From JBBSQE01 sp038258095 (lineage in GTDB: Bacteria; Actinomycetota; Thermoleophilia; Solirubrobacterales; 70-9), in NCBI GenBank assembly GCA_038258095.1, contig JBBSQE010000193.1, forward strand, positions 1 through 5,039: a stretch of DNA of 5,039 nt, in the 5' to 3' direction. Shown here in pieces: positions 3,922 to 5,039 of this stretch. The notes under the pieces were generated by a model. It made no database searches and had not been told where the DNA came from. It saw nothing but the letters and a program-made list of their open reading frames with translations. Made by a program: the position numbers and the translations under genes. Positions within the stretch are counted from its first letter, which is position 1; each line of letters begins with the position of its first letter.

Positions 3922-5039
3922 ATGAAGCCGATCTCCGTCACATCACCGATGCCGGGCCCGCAGCTCCTCGATGCGGCAAGGTCCGGCGACGAGAATGCGT
4001 TCGGTCGCCTCATCGAGCCTCACAGGCGCGAACTCCACGCCCATTGCTACCGGATGCTCGCCTCGGTGCACGATGCCGAGGACGCACTCCAGGACGCCCT
4101 GCTGCGCGCCTGGCGCAGCCTCGAGAACCTCGCCGATCAGAGCGCACTGCGGGCGTGGCTCTACCGAATCGCCACGAACACCTGCCTCGACATCATCGCC
4201 AAACGGCCCAAGCGCGTGATTCCGATCGACTACGGCCCCGTGTCGGATCCGAGCGATGGCCCCGGCCTCCCGGTCGTCGAATCCGTCTGGATCGAGCCGT
4301 ATCCCGACGACACGCTCGCCGTCGAGGACGGCTACGCCGCGCCGGATGCCCAGTACGAGGAGCGCGAGGCCGTCGAGCTTGCCTTCATCGCGGCGCTCCA
4401 GCACCTGCCGGCGAACCCGCGCGCTGCACTGATCCTCCGCGAGGTCCTCGGCTTCTCCGCGAAGGAGGTCGCGGAGACGCTCGACACCACAGTCCAGTCC
4501 GTCAACAGCGCGCTGCAGCGAGCGCGGAAGAAGGTCGAGGAGAAGCTGCCGGACCAAAGCCAGCAGGCGAACAATCGCGCCCTCGAGGACGACGAGCTCC
4601 GCGAGGTCGTGGAGAGCTATATGGAGGCGATGCGAAACGACGACATCGACAGGGTCGTCTCCCTTCTGACCGAGGACGCGGCGTGGTCGATGCCCCCGCT
4701 CGCCACCTGGTACGGAGGCGGCCTGGACGTGATCGCCGGCTTCCTCGCCGTCGGCCCGCTCAACGGGAACATCCGCTGGGCCCACCGCGCGACCCGCTCG
4801 AACGGACAGCCCGCGGTCGGCGCCTACGTCTGGGACGAGGAAGAGAACGCCTACGTCGCCTTCGCGCTCGACGTGCTCAGCCTCGACGGCACGAAGATCA
4901 GGGAGATCTGCTCCTTCATCGTGCGCGACGCCAACGTGCCCGACGGCTACGACTTCGTCAACTACCCCGAGCGCCCGGCGGATCCGCGGCAGGTCAGGGA
5001 CGTCTTCGAGCGGGCCGGCATCCCGGCCCGCCTCGAGGC
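3922..5039 (+). CDS. ECF-type RNA polymerase sigma factor with C-terminal SnoaL-like domain (SigG/TIGR02960 type), partial at the 3' end
   Basis: The frame runs open for 372 codons from the ATG at 3922 past the window end. Region sigma-2 covers about 15-93 (LLDAARSGDENAFGRLIEPH, then DAEDALQDALLRAWR at 51-65 and LRAWLYRIATNTCLDII at 76-92). Region sigma-4 covers about 145-207, with helix-turn-helix REVLGFSAKEVAETLDTTVQ (173-192) and SVNSALQRARKKV (193-205). Between them is a long linker of about 50 residues containing VWIEPYPDD (122-130). From about 222 to 336 follows a SnoaL-like fold with ESYMEAMRNDDIDRVVSLLT (231-250) and WSMPPLATWYGG (255-266). This layout, and a length close to the 370 residues I recall for M. 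tuberculosis SigG, fit the SigG/TIGR02960 group. Such factors are thought to be controlled through the fused domain instead of a separate anti-sigma factor. The ECF41 motifs DGGGR and NPDKL are not seen. The C-terminal DPRQVRDVFERAGIPARLE suggests the end is near. It is divergent from the VOC gene. Confidence 0.92.
   Translation, partial: MKPISVTSPMPGPQLLDAARSGDENAFGRLIEPHRRELHAHCYRMLASVHDAEDALQDALLRAWRSLENLADQSALRAWLYRIATNTCLDIIAKRPKRVIPIDYGPVSDPSDGPGLPVVESVWIEPYPDDTLAVEDGYAAPDAQYEEREAVELAFIAALQHLPANPRAALILREVLGFSAKEVAETLDTTVQSVNSALQRARKKVEEKLPDQSQQANNRALEDDELREVVESYMEAMRNDDIDRVVSLLTEDAAWSMPPLATWYGGGLDVIAGFLAVGPLNGNIRWAHRATRSNGQPAVGAYVWDEEENAYVAFALDVLSLDGTKIREICSFIVRDANVPDGYDFVNYPERPADPRQVRDVFERAGIPARLE

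Noticed and set aside
3837..4013. Longer N-terminus for the VOC protein, starting at 4013
   Set aside because: The added 59 residues have no VOC resemblance and would run through the promoter and first 30 codons of the divergent sigma gene. The family N-terminus begins at the ATG at 3836.
3943..4785. A 280-codon open frame on the minus strand
   Set aside because: It lies opposite the clear sigma factor reading frame, shows no domain, and would overlap the sigma gene for its entire length.

Overview
The window is high-GC DNA (roughly two-thirds G+C by eye) with GTG starts, a 4-nt gene overlap and possibly leaderless starts. Together with an ECF sigma factor carrying a C-terminal SnoaL-like domain (the family of mycobacterial SigG), this suggests an actinobacterium. 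A deep-branching lineage such as Thermoleophilia is plausible, but that placement is inference; there is no rRNA or other marker here. All five genes belong to recognisable families. I see no RNA genes, mobile elements or CRISPR arrays, and no wholly unknown system. The interest lies in active-site deviations and in the regulatory architecture.

Left part (1-1828, + strand): a 176-nt leader containing a striking 27-nt near-perfect dyad (85-111) is followed by a two-gene nitrogen unit. A PII signal protein (177-530, GTG start) overlaps by 4 nt an Amt-type ammonium transporter (527-1828, GTG start). The PII lacks the modifiable Tyr51 and has Glu at the Gln39 position. The Amt has Glu where the first of the twin pore histidines normally sits. 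PII would sense ATP/ADP/2-oxoglutarate and block the Amt pore through its T-loop.

Middle part (1853-3836, - strand): a 14-helix DHA2-type MFS drug/proton antiporter (1853-3367) faces the Amt gene tail to tail with 24 nt between. Upstream of it on the same strand, 109 nt away, is a small VOC/glyoxalase-like protein (3477-3836). The gap holds a strong Shine-Dalgarno, a dyad and three short imperfect direct repeats.

Right part (3922 to the end, + strand): a sigma factor gene runs divergently from the VOC gene across an 85-nt shared control region with a perfect GC-rich hairpin. It continues past the window end after 372 codons, probably close to its own end. The divergent sigma/VOC arrangement, with the efflux pump behind the VOC gene, suggests a small stress or detoxification locus in which the sigma factor may control its neighbours. 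This is inference from layout and family knowledge, not shown by the sequence alone.
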